A stretch of 5,193 nt of DNA, from NCBI GenBank assembly GCA_016779015.1, contig JADHOK010000095.1, positions 1 through 5,193 of the forward strand, in the 5' to 3' direction. Of this stretch, positions 1-5,193 are shown in pieces. This DNA is from PS1 clade bacterium. Its GTDB lineage: Bacteria; Pseudomonadota; Alphaproteobacteria; RS24. The notes below the pieces were generated by a model. That model did not search any database. It was not told where the DNA came from and worked only from the letters and a program-made list of their open reading frames with translations. Made by a program: the position numbers and the translations under genes. The number at the start of each line of letters is the position of its first letter. The first letter of the stretch is position 1.

Positions 1-797
1 CAAGCGTCACAACCGGTGCTTGGGCCGCGCAGCCCGAAGACTGGCAGCTCGGCTTTCAAAAAGCGGGCAGCGAAAACATGACAATGATCACCGAATTCAA
101 CGATTTTCTGTTGATTTTGATGACCCTGATTTGCATCTTTGTGCTTGGCCTGATGCTTTATGTGATGGTGCGCTTCCGCGCCTCGGCAAATCCTGAGCCG
201 AGCAAAACCACGCATAATACGCTGGTGGAAGTGATTTGGACGGTGGTGCCGATTGTTATTCTGGTGGTCATCGCCATCCCGTCATTCCGCCTTTTATATT
301 TCCAGCGCGTCATTCCGGAAGCCGAAATGACCGTCAAAGCGGTCGGCTATCAGTGGTATTGGGGCTATGAATATCCCGACCATGGCGACTTCGCGTTTGA
401 CTCGCTGATGCTGAGCGATGAAGAGCGCGGCGACCAACCGCGCCTGCTGGCCACCGACACCGCCATGGTGGTGCCGGTCGACACCACAGTGCGCGTCATT
501 GTGACGGCGGCCGATGTGCTGCACGCTTTCGCCATGCCGGCCTTTGGTCTGAAAATGGACGCCGTGCCCGGACGCTTGAATGAAACCTGGTTCAAAGCTG
601 AGGAAACCGGCACTTATTACGGCCAATGTTCTGAATTATGCGGCATCCGCCACGCCTTTATGCCGATACGCATTGAGGTGGTCGAGAAAGCCGAATTCGC
701 CGCTTGGGTAGAAGAGGCGCAAAACGAATATGCCGAAATTGATAATGCTGACGCCATGGTGGCTTCGGCTGAATTGCAAGACGCTTCGCGTCAGTAA
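1..797 (+). CDS. coxB (ctaC): Cytochrome c oxidase subunit II (aa3-type), 5' partial
   Basis: This subunit takes electrons from cytochrome c through its binuclear CuA centre and passes them to heme a in subunit I. The reading frame is open from the first bases of the window: codons from position 3 read SVTTGAWAAQPEDWQLGF and continue without a break into the ATG at 78, so the true start lies upstream and that ATG is internal. The small-residue stretch ending AWAA looks like the end of a signal peptide, with a mature N-terminus near Gln. Counting from the Met at 78, two membrane helices follow (about 9-31 and 47-73), then the Trp-rich YQWYWGYEY patch (91-99) that conducts electrons from CuA. 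The periplasmic cupredoxin domain carries CuA ligands His149, Cys184, Glu186, Cys188, His192 and Met195. The C-terminal tail is acidic and Ala-rich. No catalytic residue is missing. Subunit I follows after 15 bases. Confidence 0.97.
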   Translation, partial: SVTTGAWAAQPEDWQLGFQKAGSENMTMITEFNDFLLILMTLICIFVLGLMLYVMVRFRASANPEPSKTTHNTLVEVIWTVVPIVILVVIAIPSFRLLYFQRVIPEAEMTVKAVGYQWYWGYEYPDHGDFAFDSLMLSDEERGDQPRLLATDTAMVVPVDTTVRVIVTAADVLHAFAMPAFGLKMDAVPGRLNETWFKAEETGTYYGQCSELCGIRHAFMPIRIEVVEKAEFAAWVEEAQNEYAEIDNADAMVASAELQDASRQ

Positions 798-805
798 GAG
801 GGAGA
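798..805 (+). promoter_or_regulatory. Ribosome binding site of coxA
   Basis: A purine-rich GAGGGAGA directly follows the coxB stop codon and ends 7 bases before the ATG at 813. It supports that start and suggests the two core subunits are translated in close succession from one mRNA. Confidence 0.75.
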
Positions 806-812
806 CTGTCTG

Positions 813-2417
813 ATGGCAACCGAACAAGCAGCCGCTCACGAGCACGAAGACCATCCGACCGGATGGCGCCGTTACCTCTATTCGACCAATCACAAAGATA
901 TTGGCACCATGTATCTCATCTTCGCGATTTTCGCGGGGGTTGTCGGTGGCTTGATGTCAGTGGTGATGCGGATGGAACTGCAAGCGCCGGGCGATGGTAT
1001 CCTCGATGGCAATTATCATCTCTATAATGTGTTGGTAACCGGCCACGGCCTTATCATGATTTTCTTTATGGTCATGCCGGCGATGATTGGCGGTTTCGGC
1101 AACTGGTTTGTGCCGATTATGATCGGCGCGCCGGATATGGCGTTCCCGCGCATGAACAATATCTCTTTCTGGCTGCTGCCTGCGTCCTTCATCCTTCTGG
1201 TGATGTCGATTTTTGCCGAGGGCCCTCCGGGCAATGATGGCGTCGGCGGTGGTTGGACGATTTATCCGCCGCTCTCGACCAGCGGTCAGCCTGGGCCGGC
1301 GATGGATTACGCTATTTTGTCGCTGCACGTAGCCGGTATCTCCTCCATTTTGGGGTCGATTAACTTCATCACGACGATTTTCAATATGCGCGCACCGGGC
1401 ATGACCATGCACAAAATGCCGCTTTTCGTCTGGTCGATTTTGGTCACTGTGTTCTTGTTGCTGTTGTCGCTGCCGGTATTTGCCGGTGCGATTACCATGC
1501 TGCTGACCGACCGTAATTTCGGCACCACTTTCTTCGACCCTGCCGGAGGCGGCGACCCGATTTTGTACCAGCACTTGTTCTGGTTCTTCGCCCATCCGGA
1601 AGTTTATATCCTCATCCTGCCGGGCTTCGGCATGGTCAGCCAAATCGTCTCGACTTTCTCGAAAAAGCCGGTCTTCGGTTATCTCGGCATGGCCTATGCC
1701 ATGGTCGCCATTGGCGGCGTCGGCTTTGTCGTGTGGGCGCACCACATGTATACGGCCGGTCTGAGCGTTGACACGCAAGCCTATTTCGTTGCCGCCACCA
1801 TGGTGATTGCGGTACCGACCGGGGTTAAAATCTTCTCGTGGATTGCCACAATGTGGGGCGGGTCGATAGAGTTCAAAACGCCGATGTTGTGGGCGTTGGG
1901 CTTTATCTTCTTGTTCACACTGGGCGGCGTGACGGGTGTGATGCTGGCCAATGCCGGTGTTGACCGCGCCTATCACGACACGTACTTCGTGGTTGCGCAT
2001 TTCCATTATGTGCTGTCGCTTGGAGCGGTGTTCGCCATTTTCGCCGGTTGGTATTACTGGTTCGGCAAAATGTTCGGCTACACTTATTCCGAGTTCATCG
2101 GCAAGCTGCATTTCTGGGTGACCTTTATCGGTGTGAACCTGATTTTCTTCCCGCAGCATTTCCTCGGCATGGCCGGTATGCCGCGCCGTTATGCTGACTA
2201 TCCGGACGCTTATGCGGGCTGGAACTACTGGTCATCCATAGGCTCTTACATTGCCGCTTTCGGCGTCCTCATCTTCCTGTTCGGTGTCTTCCACGCATTT
2301 GCGCGCAAGCAACCGGCGGGGGCCAATCAGTGGGGCGAAGGCGCAACGACGCTGGAATGGACACTGTCCTCACCGCCGCCGTTCCACCAGTTCTCTGAAC
2401 TGCCGAAAGTGAAATAG
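813..2417 (+). CDS. coxA (ctaD): Cytochrome c oxidase subunit I (aa3-type)
   Basis: This is the catalytic subunit, a 12-helix inner-membrane protein that reduces O2 to water at the heme a3-CuB site and pumps protons. The 534-residue length is normal. Visible ligands are His78 and His398 for heme a, His396 for heme a3, and His261, His310 and His311 for CuB. Tyr265, in HPEVY, is the residue cross-linked to the CuB histidine in this family. D-channel residues Asp108, Asn115 and Glu263 and K-channel residues Thr336 and Lys339 are all present, so it is an A1-type heme-copper oxidase. The Arg pair 458-459 near the heme propionates (MPRRY) is also kept. The His/Glu-rich N-terminus leading into YSTNHKDIGTMYL is typical of alphaproteobacteria. 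The ATG at 813 is chosen for its ribosome site. The gene is in the same frame as coxB, with only the TAA at 795-797 and five sense codons between them. Confidence 0.99.
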   Translation: MATEQAAAHEHEDHPTGWRRYLYSTNHKDIGTMYLIFAIFAGVVGGLMSVVMRMELQAPGDGILDGNYHLYNVLVTGHGLIMIFFMVMPAMIGGFGNWFVPIMIGAPDMAFPRMNNISFWLLPASFILLVMSIFAEGPPGNDGVGGGWTIYPPLSTSGQPGPAMDYAILSLHVAGISSILGSINFITTIFNMRAPGMTMHKMPLFVWSILVTVFLLLLSLPVFAGAITMLLTDRNFGTTFFDPAGGGDPILYQHLFWFFAHPEVYILILPGFGMVSQIVSTFSKKPVFGYLGMAYAMVAIGGVGFVVWAHHMYTAGLSVDTQAYFVAATMVIAVPTGVKIFSWIATMWGGSIEFKTPMLWALGFIFLFTLGGVTGVMLANAGVDRAYHDTYFVVAHFHYVLSLGAVFAIFAGWYYWFGKMFGYTYSEFIGKLHFWVTFIGVNLIFFPQHFLGMAGMPRRYADYPDAYAGWNYWSSIGSYIAAFGVLIFLFGVFHAFARKQPAGANQWGEGATTLEWTLSSPPPFHQFSELPKVK

Positions 2418-2426
2418 GAACCTTTT

Positions 2427-3353
2427 ATGTCTCAAAGCCACAAAGAGACATTGCTGAAATTGCAGGAGCCGGCATCTGTCGATGTCGGCTCCGCTGCTGA
2501 TTATATCGCGTTGATGAAACCGCGCGTCATGTCGCTGGTCGTGTTCACTGCTCTGGTCGGGCTGGTGATGGCGCCGGGTGCCATGCATCCGGTCATGGCA
2601 GTGGCAGCCATTTCGATGATTGCTGTGGGGGCCGGCGCGTCGGCCGCACTCAATATGTGGTACGACGCCGATATCGACGCGGTGATGAGCCGGACGCAAG
2701 GCCGACCGGTGCCGTCGGGCCGGGTGACGCCCGATGCGGCGTTGACTTTCGGCCTCTGGGTATCGGGTCTTTCTGTGCTGGCCATGGCGGTGATGATTAA
2801 TTATCTGAGCGCCGCGCTGCTCGCTTTCACGATTTTTTTCTACGCGGTCATTTACACCATGTTTTTGAAACGCCGGACGGCGCAAAACATCGTCATTGGC
2901 GGGGCCGCCGGTGCGCTGCCGCCGGTCATTGGCTGGGCCGCCGCCGCCAATTCGGTTTCCATCGAGCCGCTGATTTATTTCGCCATTATCTTCTTTTGGA
3001 CACCGCCGCATTTTTGGGCGCTGGCGCTGATTAAAAACGACGATTATCAAGCTGCCAATGTGCCGATGCTGCCGGTCACTGCGGGGGTGAAAAGCACGCT
3101 GACGCAAATTGTGGTTTATGCGTTTGTGTTATTCGGCGTTTCGCTGCTGCCGTATACGCTGGGCTATAGCGGTCTGTTTTATGCCGCCGGTGCGGCGGCG
3201 CTGGGGGCTATTTTTATAGCTCTTTGTGTGGCGTTGGCGATGGCGCGTGACAAGCACCGCAACCGGCTTGCAGGCATGACTTTTGCCTATTCGATTTTCT
3301 ATTTGTTTTCGCTGTTTGTATTGCTGCCGACAGATAAGGTGATGGGACTATGA
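2427..3353 (+). CDS. ctaB: Heme O synthase (protoheme IX farnesyltransferase)
   Basis: This integral membrane UbiA-family prenyltransferase transfers a farnesyl group from farnesyl diphosphate to protoheme IX, giving heme O, the precursor of heme A used by subunit I. The 308 residues match the family length. The first Asp-rich motif is N76-x3-D80-x3-D84 followed by SRTQGRPVPSGR (88-99). The second conserved block runs from WTPPHFWALAL (191-201) through KNDDY (203-207), with the substrate-side Asp pair 205-206. Several hydrophobic helices surround them. AGGAA at 2416-2420 overlaps the coxA stop codon and sits 6 bases before the ATG, so translation may be coupled to coxA. The stop overlaps the start of the next gene. 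Codons 13-22 contain a strong inverted repeat, listed separately. A ctaA (heme A synthase) gene would also be needed and is not in this window. Confidence 0.98.
   Translation: MSQSHKETLLKLQEPASVDVGSAADYIALMKPRVMSLVVFTALVGLVMAPGAMHPVMAVAAISMIAVGAGASAALNMWYDADIDAVMSRTQGRPVPSGRVTPDAALTFGLWVSGLSVLAMAVMINYLSAALLAFTIFFYAVIYTMFLKRRTAQNIVIGGAAGALPPVIGWAAAANSVSIEPLIYFAIIFFWTPPHFWALALIKNDDYQAANVPMLPVTAGVKSTLTQIVVYAFVLFGVSLLPYTLGYSGLFYAAGAAALGAIFIALCVALAMARDKHRNRLAGMTFAYSIFYLFSLFVLLPTDKVMGL
2465..2492 (+). other. Strong inverted repeat / predicted RNA hairpin in the early ctaB coding region
   Basis: Bases 2465-2476 pair with 2481-2492 over 12 consecutive positions: 11 Watson-Crick pairs and one G-U pair (2472/2485). 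The loop is only four bases (2477-2480). It lies about 38 bases after the ctaB start codon and encodes residues 13-22, ahead of the first membrane helix. No T-run follows, so it does not look like an intrinsic terminator. The pairing is read from the sequence. A role in mRNA processing or in lowering expression after coxA is my inference. Confidence 0.6.
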
Positions 3354-3520
3354 ACGACGAAATTGAAAAACAAGAAGACACTGTCTGGACCGAGGAATTG
3401 CTGCGCCAGCGCCGCAAGCGCGCGGCGATTATGGCCGTTGCGCTGCTGGCTTTTATCTCGCTGTTTTTCTGGGTAACCTTGATTAAGCTGGGCGCTAATA
3501 TCGCCAATCGACCACTATAG
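3350..3520 (+). CDS. coxF: CoxF-like small membrane protein
   Basis: This 56-residue protein starts at an ATG whose last two bases, TG, are shared with the TGA stop of ctaB (ATGA overlap), with AAGGTGA at 3336-3342 as a well-placed ribosome site. Residues 1-19 are polar and acidic. Next comes a basic cluster QRRKR (20-24), then one hydrophobic helix (about 25-46), and a short tail ending IKLGANIANRPL. The positive-inside rule puts the N-terminus in the cytoplasm. Position between ctaB and ctaG, size, topology and the K-L-G...N-R-P-L ending match the small protein often annotated CoxF in alphaproteobacterial cox operons. Its biochemical role is not established as far as I know. An assembly or stability role for the oxidase is inferred from its neighbours. 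The symbol rests on recall of that ending and on context. The coding call itself is strong. Confidence 0.88.
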   Translation: MNDEIEKQEDTVWTEELLRQRRKRAAIMAVALLAFISLFFWVTLIKLGANIANRPL

Positions 3521-3536
3521 GAATAATAACAAGACC

Positions 3537-4142
3537 ATGACCGACAAGCCGACCATCGAGACAGCCCGCAAAGACGCCAGCGCCAATAGGCGCGTGGCTA
3601 TGGGCGCGGCATTGATGGCGCTTTTGATGATTGGCGCGGCTTATGCCTCAGTGCCGCTTTATGATTTGTTCTGCCGTGTCACCGGTTATGGCGGCACCAC
3701 CCAAGTCGCCGAGGCGGCACCCGGTGCAGCAGCCGACCGGATGATTACCGTGCGCTTTGATGCCAGCCTGAACCGCAAATTGCCGTGGCGCTTTGAAGCG
3801 CCCAAGACGGATGTGAAATTACCGATTGGCGAATCGGGTTTGGCTTTTTACCGCGCCCAGAACCTGACCGACCGCCGCATTACCGGCACGGCGACCTATA
3901 ATGTGTCGCCCGCCGAGGCCGGTTATTATTTCTCAAAAGTCGATTGTTTCTGCTTTACCGAGCAGGTTTTGGAGCCGGGACAAAGCGTCGATATGCCGGT
4001 CAGTTTTTTCATTGATCCGGAAATTTTGACCGATCCTGAAATGGATGATGTCAAAACCATCACTTTGTCTTATACATTCTTTGAAGCACCGGAGACGGCG
4101 CAGAATAATTCGCAGCAGCAGCCTGCACGACCAAAAGGATAA
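3537..4142 (+). CDS. ctaG: Cytochrome c oxidase assembly protein CtaG (Cox11 family)
   Basis: This copper chaperone delivers Cu(I) to the CuB site of subunit I. The 201 residues fit the alphaproteobacterial Cox11/CtaG family and not the unrelated multi-helix CtaG of Gram-positives. A short cytoplasmic N-terminus is followed by one membrane helix (about 18-40), then YDLFCRVTGYGG with the conserved membrane-proximal Cys46. A periplasmic beta-rich domain carries the copper-binding CFCF motif (Cys137 and Cys139) preceded by YYFSKVD. The C-terminus is a Gln/Pro-rich tail that looks disordered. It starts 16 bases after the coxF-like gene. The nearest purine stretch, AGGAA (3519-3523), is 13 bases from the ATG, rather far, and no other start lies close by in frame. 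Translation may therefore be weak, or helped by coupling to the gene before it, which would suit a chaperone needed in small amounts. Confidence 0.97.
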   Translation: MTDKPTIETARKDASANRRVAMGAALMALLMIGAAYASVPLYDLFCRVTGYGGTTQVAEAAPGAAADRMITVRFDASLNRKLPWRFEAPKTDVKLPIGESGLAFYRAQNLTDRRITGTATYNVSPAEAGYYFSKVDCFCFTEQVLEPGQSVDMPVSFFIDPEILTDPEMDDVKTITLSYTFFEAPETAQNNSQQQPARPKG

Positions 4143-4144
4143 TG

Positions 4145-4150
4145 AGGGGA
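4145..4150 (+). promoter_or_regulatory. Ribosome binding site of ctaE
   Basis: AGGGGA, 9 bases before the ATG at 4160, is a clear ribosome site lying just after the ctaG stop. It is better placed than the one in front of ctaG, which fits higher demand for a structural subunit. Confidence 0.7.
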
Positions 4151-4159
4151 TAGAAAATT

Positions 4160-4993
4160 ATGGCCGACAGTCACGCTAAACATCACGACTATCATCTGGT
4201 TGACCCGAGCCCATGGCCGGTCGTCGGTTCAATCTCGGTCCTCATTATGGCTATTGGCGGTGTGCAAATGCTTCACGATGGCGCGCCTTGGGTGCTGCTT
4301 ATCGGTTTTGCGGGCGTGCTCTACACCATGCTGGCATGGTGGCGCGATGTTGTGAAAGAAGCGGTACAAGGCGACCACACGCCGGTCGTTCAGCTGCACC
4401 ATCGCTATGGCATGATTTTGTTCATCGCCTCGGAAGTGATGTTTTTTGTCGCTTGGTTCTGGGCGTATTTTGACGCCAGCCTGTATCCGGGGGAGGCTAT
4501 CCAAGCCTCGCGCACCGAGCTACTCGGCGGGGTCTGGCCGCCGCAAGGCATTGAGACTTTTGATCCGTGGCACTTGCCGCTCATCAATACGCTGGTTCTG
4601 CTGACGTCCGGCACCACTGTGACATGGGCGCACCACGCGTTGCAGCACGATGACCGCGAAGGTCTGAAATGGGGCCTCATCCTCACCGTGGCTCTGGGCG
4701 CGCTGTTTACCGTGTTTCAGATATACGAATACCAGCACGCGGCTTTCGGCTTCTCCGGCCATATTTATGGCGCTACTTTCTTCATGGCGACCGGTTTCCA
4801 CGGCTTCCATGTTCTGGTCGGCACCATCTTCTTGGCGGTATGCTTGCTGCGCGCTCTGAACGGTCATTTTTCCTCGCAACAACATTTCGGTTTCGAAGCG
4901 GCGGCGTGGTATTGGCACTTTGTTGATGTCGTCTGGCTGTTCTTGTTCGTGGTTATTTACATTCTGGGTGCCGGTGCGCCGGGTGCGCACTAA
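4160..4993 (+). CDS. ctaE (coxC): Cytochrome c oxidase subunit III (aa3-type)
   Basis: This third core subunit has seven predicted membrane helices. It carries no redox metal, but in this family it stabilises subunit I and supports proton uptake into the D channel. The 277-residue length is typical. The N-terminus is His-rich and runs into YHLVDPSPWP (11-20), a common opening in alphaproteobacteria. The conserved membrane carboxylate is Glu92 in SEVMFFVAWFWAYF (91-104). Further family blocks are VWPPQGI (125-131), TSGTTVTWAHHA (149-160), GATFFMATGFHGFHV (204-218) and the closing AAAWYWHFVDVVWLFLF (247-263). The gene is intact. It starts 17 bases after ctaG and ends 42 bases before the preferred surf1 start. 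Confidence 0.98.
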   Translation: MADSHAKHHDYHLVDPSPWPVVGSISVLIMAIGGVQMLHDGAPWVLLIGFAGVLYTMLAWWRDVVKEAVQGDHTPVVQLHHRYGMILFIASEVMFFVAWFWAYFDASLYPGEAIQASRTELLGGVWPPQGIETFDPWHLPLINTLVLLTSGTTVTWAHHALQHDDREGLKWGLILTVALGALFTVFQIYEYQHAAFGFSGHIYGATFFMATGFHGFHVLVGTIFLAVCLLRALNGHFSSQQHFGFEAAAWYWHFVDVVWLFLFVVIYILGAGAPGAH

Positions 4994-5020
4994 ACCGGCG
5001 ACCGGCCTTGCATCATTATT

Positions 5021-5053
5021 GAGCGGGGAATGGCGATGAGACATTCCCCTCTC
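5021..5053 (+). promoter_or_regulatory. Predicted hairpin enclosing the surf1 ribosome site and start codon
   Basis: Bases 5021-5032 pair with 5042-5053 over 12 positions, 11 of them Watson-Crick, with one C-T mismatch (5024/5050) and a 9-base loop (5033-5041). The ribosome site GGGGA (5025-5029) is inside the 5' arm and the ATG at 5036 is in the loop, so the fold would hide the site from ribosomes. TTTT at 5055-5058, one base after the stem, gives it a weak resemblance to an intrinsic terminator or attenuator. The pairing is directly visible. The regulatory role is inferred. Confidence 0.55.
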
Positions 5054-5193
5054 GTTTTGCGCGATTATTTCCCTGCTGCACTGACGCTGGTCATGCTGGC
5101 CGTGTTGATGGCACTGGGGCTTTGGCAGGTCGAGCGATTGGCGTGGAAGCAAGATTTGCTGGCGCGTATGGAAGCGCGCCGCGACGCCACTCC
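5036..5193 (+). CDS. surf1: SURF1 family oxidase assembly protein, 3' partial
   Basis: SURF1 (Shy1 in yeast) is an inner-membrane protein that helps insert heme a3 into subunit I. Only the first 52 complete codons are in the window, and the next is Pro whatever its last base. A short N-terminus leads into a hydrophobic helix (about 13-29). The family signature LGLWQVERLAWK (27-38) follows, then the helical stretch DLLARMEARRDAT, which matches the usual start of the periplasmic domain. The ATG at 5036 is preferred because GGGGA (5025-5029) lies 6 bases upstream. The in-frame ATG at 5030 is only one base from that site, and a TTG at 5057 has no clear site. Many relatives have a DUF983 gene between ctaE and surf1. 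It is absent here. The second membrane helix expected near the C-terminus lies beyond the window. Confidence 0.9.
   Translation, partial: MRHSPLVLRDYFPAALTLVMLAVLMALGLWQVERLAWKQDLLARMEARRDAT

Noticed and set aside
78..97. MTMITEF at the ATG resembles the start of the lacZ alpha fragment of cloning vectors, including a GAATTC site
   Set aside because: The codons differ from the vector sequence, and the frame continues on both sides as an uninterrupted subunit II protein. The resemblance is a coincidence, not vector contamination.
957..2159. Long open frame on the - strand opposite coxA, about 400 codons
   Set aside because: Its product is rich in His, Arg and Gln with no recognisable domain or membrane segments, and it mirrors the codon bias of coxA, whose coding status is certain. 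It is a shadow frame.
2370..3107. Open frame on the - strand opposite the coxA end and ctaB
   Set aside because: Low-complexity Arg/His-rich product with no family features, opposite a clearly real ctaB.
3183..3199. GCCGCC / GGCGGC inverted repeat in ctaB
   Set aside because: Only six pairs, within Ala/Gly codons of a GC-rich membrane gene. It is likely by chance.
4213..4473. Alternative + strand frame inside ctaE
   Set aside because: It lies entirely within the well-conserved subunit III gene, has no ribosome site of note, and its product shows no family features.
4966..4990. Three GGTGC repeats and the palindrome GTGCGCAC at the end of ctaE
   Set aside because: They encode the Gly/Ala-rich tail GAGAPGAH, where GC-rich repeats are expected from the amino acids. 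There is no stem followed by T-run and no sign of a regulatory role.

Overview
The window is one continuous stretch of an aa3-type cytochrome c oxidase (complex IV) operon. All genes are on the + strand, tightly packed, and cut at both ends of the window. The gene order (subunit II, subunit I, heme O synthase, a small CoxF-like protein, Cox11/CtaG, subunit III, SURF1) and the mitochondria-like sequences of the subunits point to an alphaproteobacterium with moderately GC-rich DNA. The sequence does not let me name a genus. I see no mobile element, CRISPR array, tRNA or rRNA, and no obviously foreign gene.

Layout: coxB/ctaC (1-797, 5' end missing), coxA/ctaD (813-2417), ctaB (2427-3353), a 56-codon coxF-like gene (3350-3520) that overlaps the ctaB stop in an ATGA, ctaG (3537-4142), ctaE/coxC (4160-4993), and the first 52 complete codons of surf1 (from 5036, running off the end). 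Gaps between genes are at most 42 bases and no internal promoter is evident, so the genes are probably cotranscribed from a promoter upstream of the window.

How the genes fit together: subunits I, II and III form the catalytic core. CtaB starts heme A synthesis by farnesylating protoheme. CtaG delivers copper to the CuB centre of subunit I. SURF1 helps place heme a3 in subunit I. The CoxF-like protein is a single-span membrane protein that travels with these assembly genes. All metal-ligand and proton-channel residues I checked in subunits I and II are present, so the enzyme looks functional.

I found no undescribed system. The points worth a second look are two strong predicted RNA hairpins: one enclosing the surf1 ribosome binding site and start codon, and one inside the early ctaB coding region. 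Also notable are the small coxF-like gene, which is easy to miss, and the lack of any gene between ctaE and surf1, where many relatives carry a DUF983 gene.
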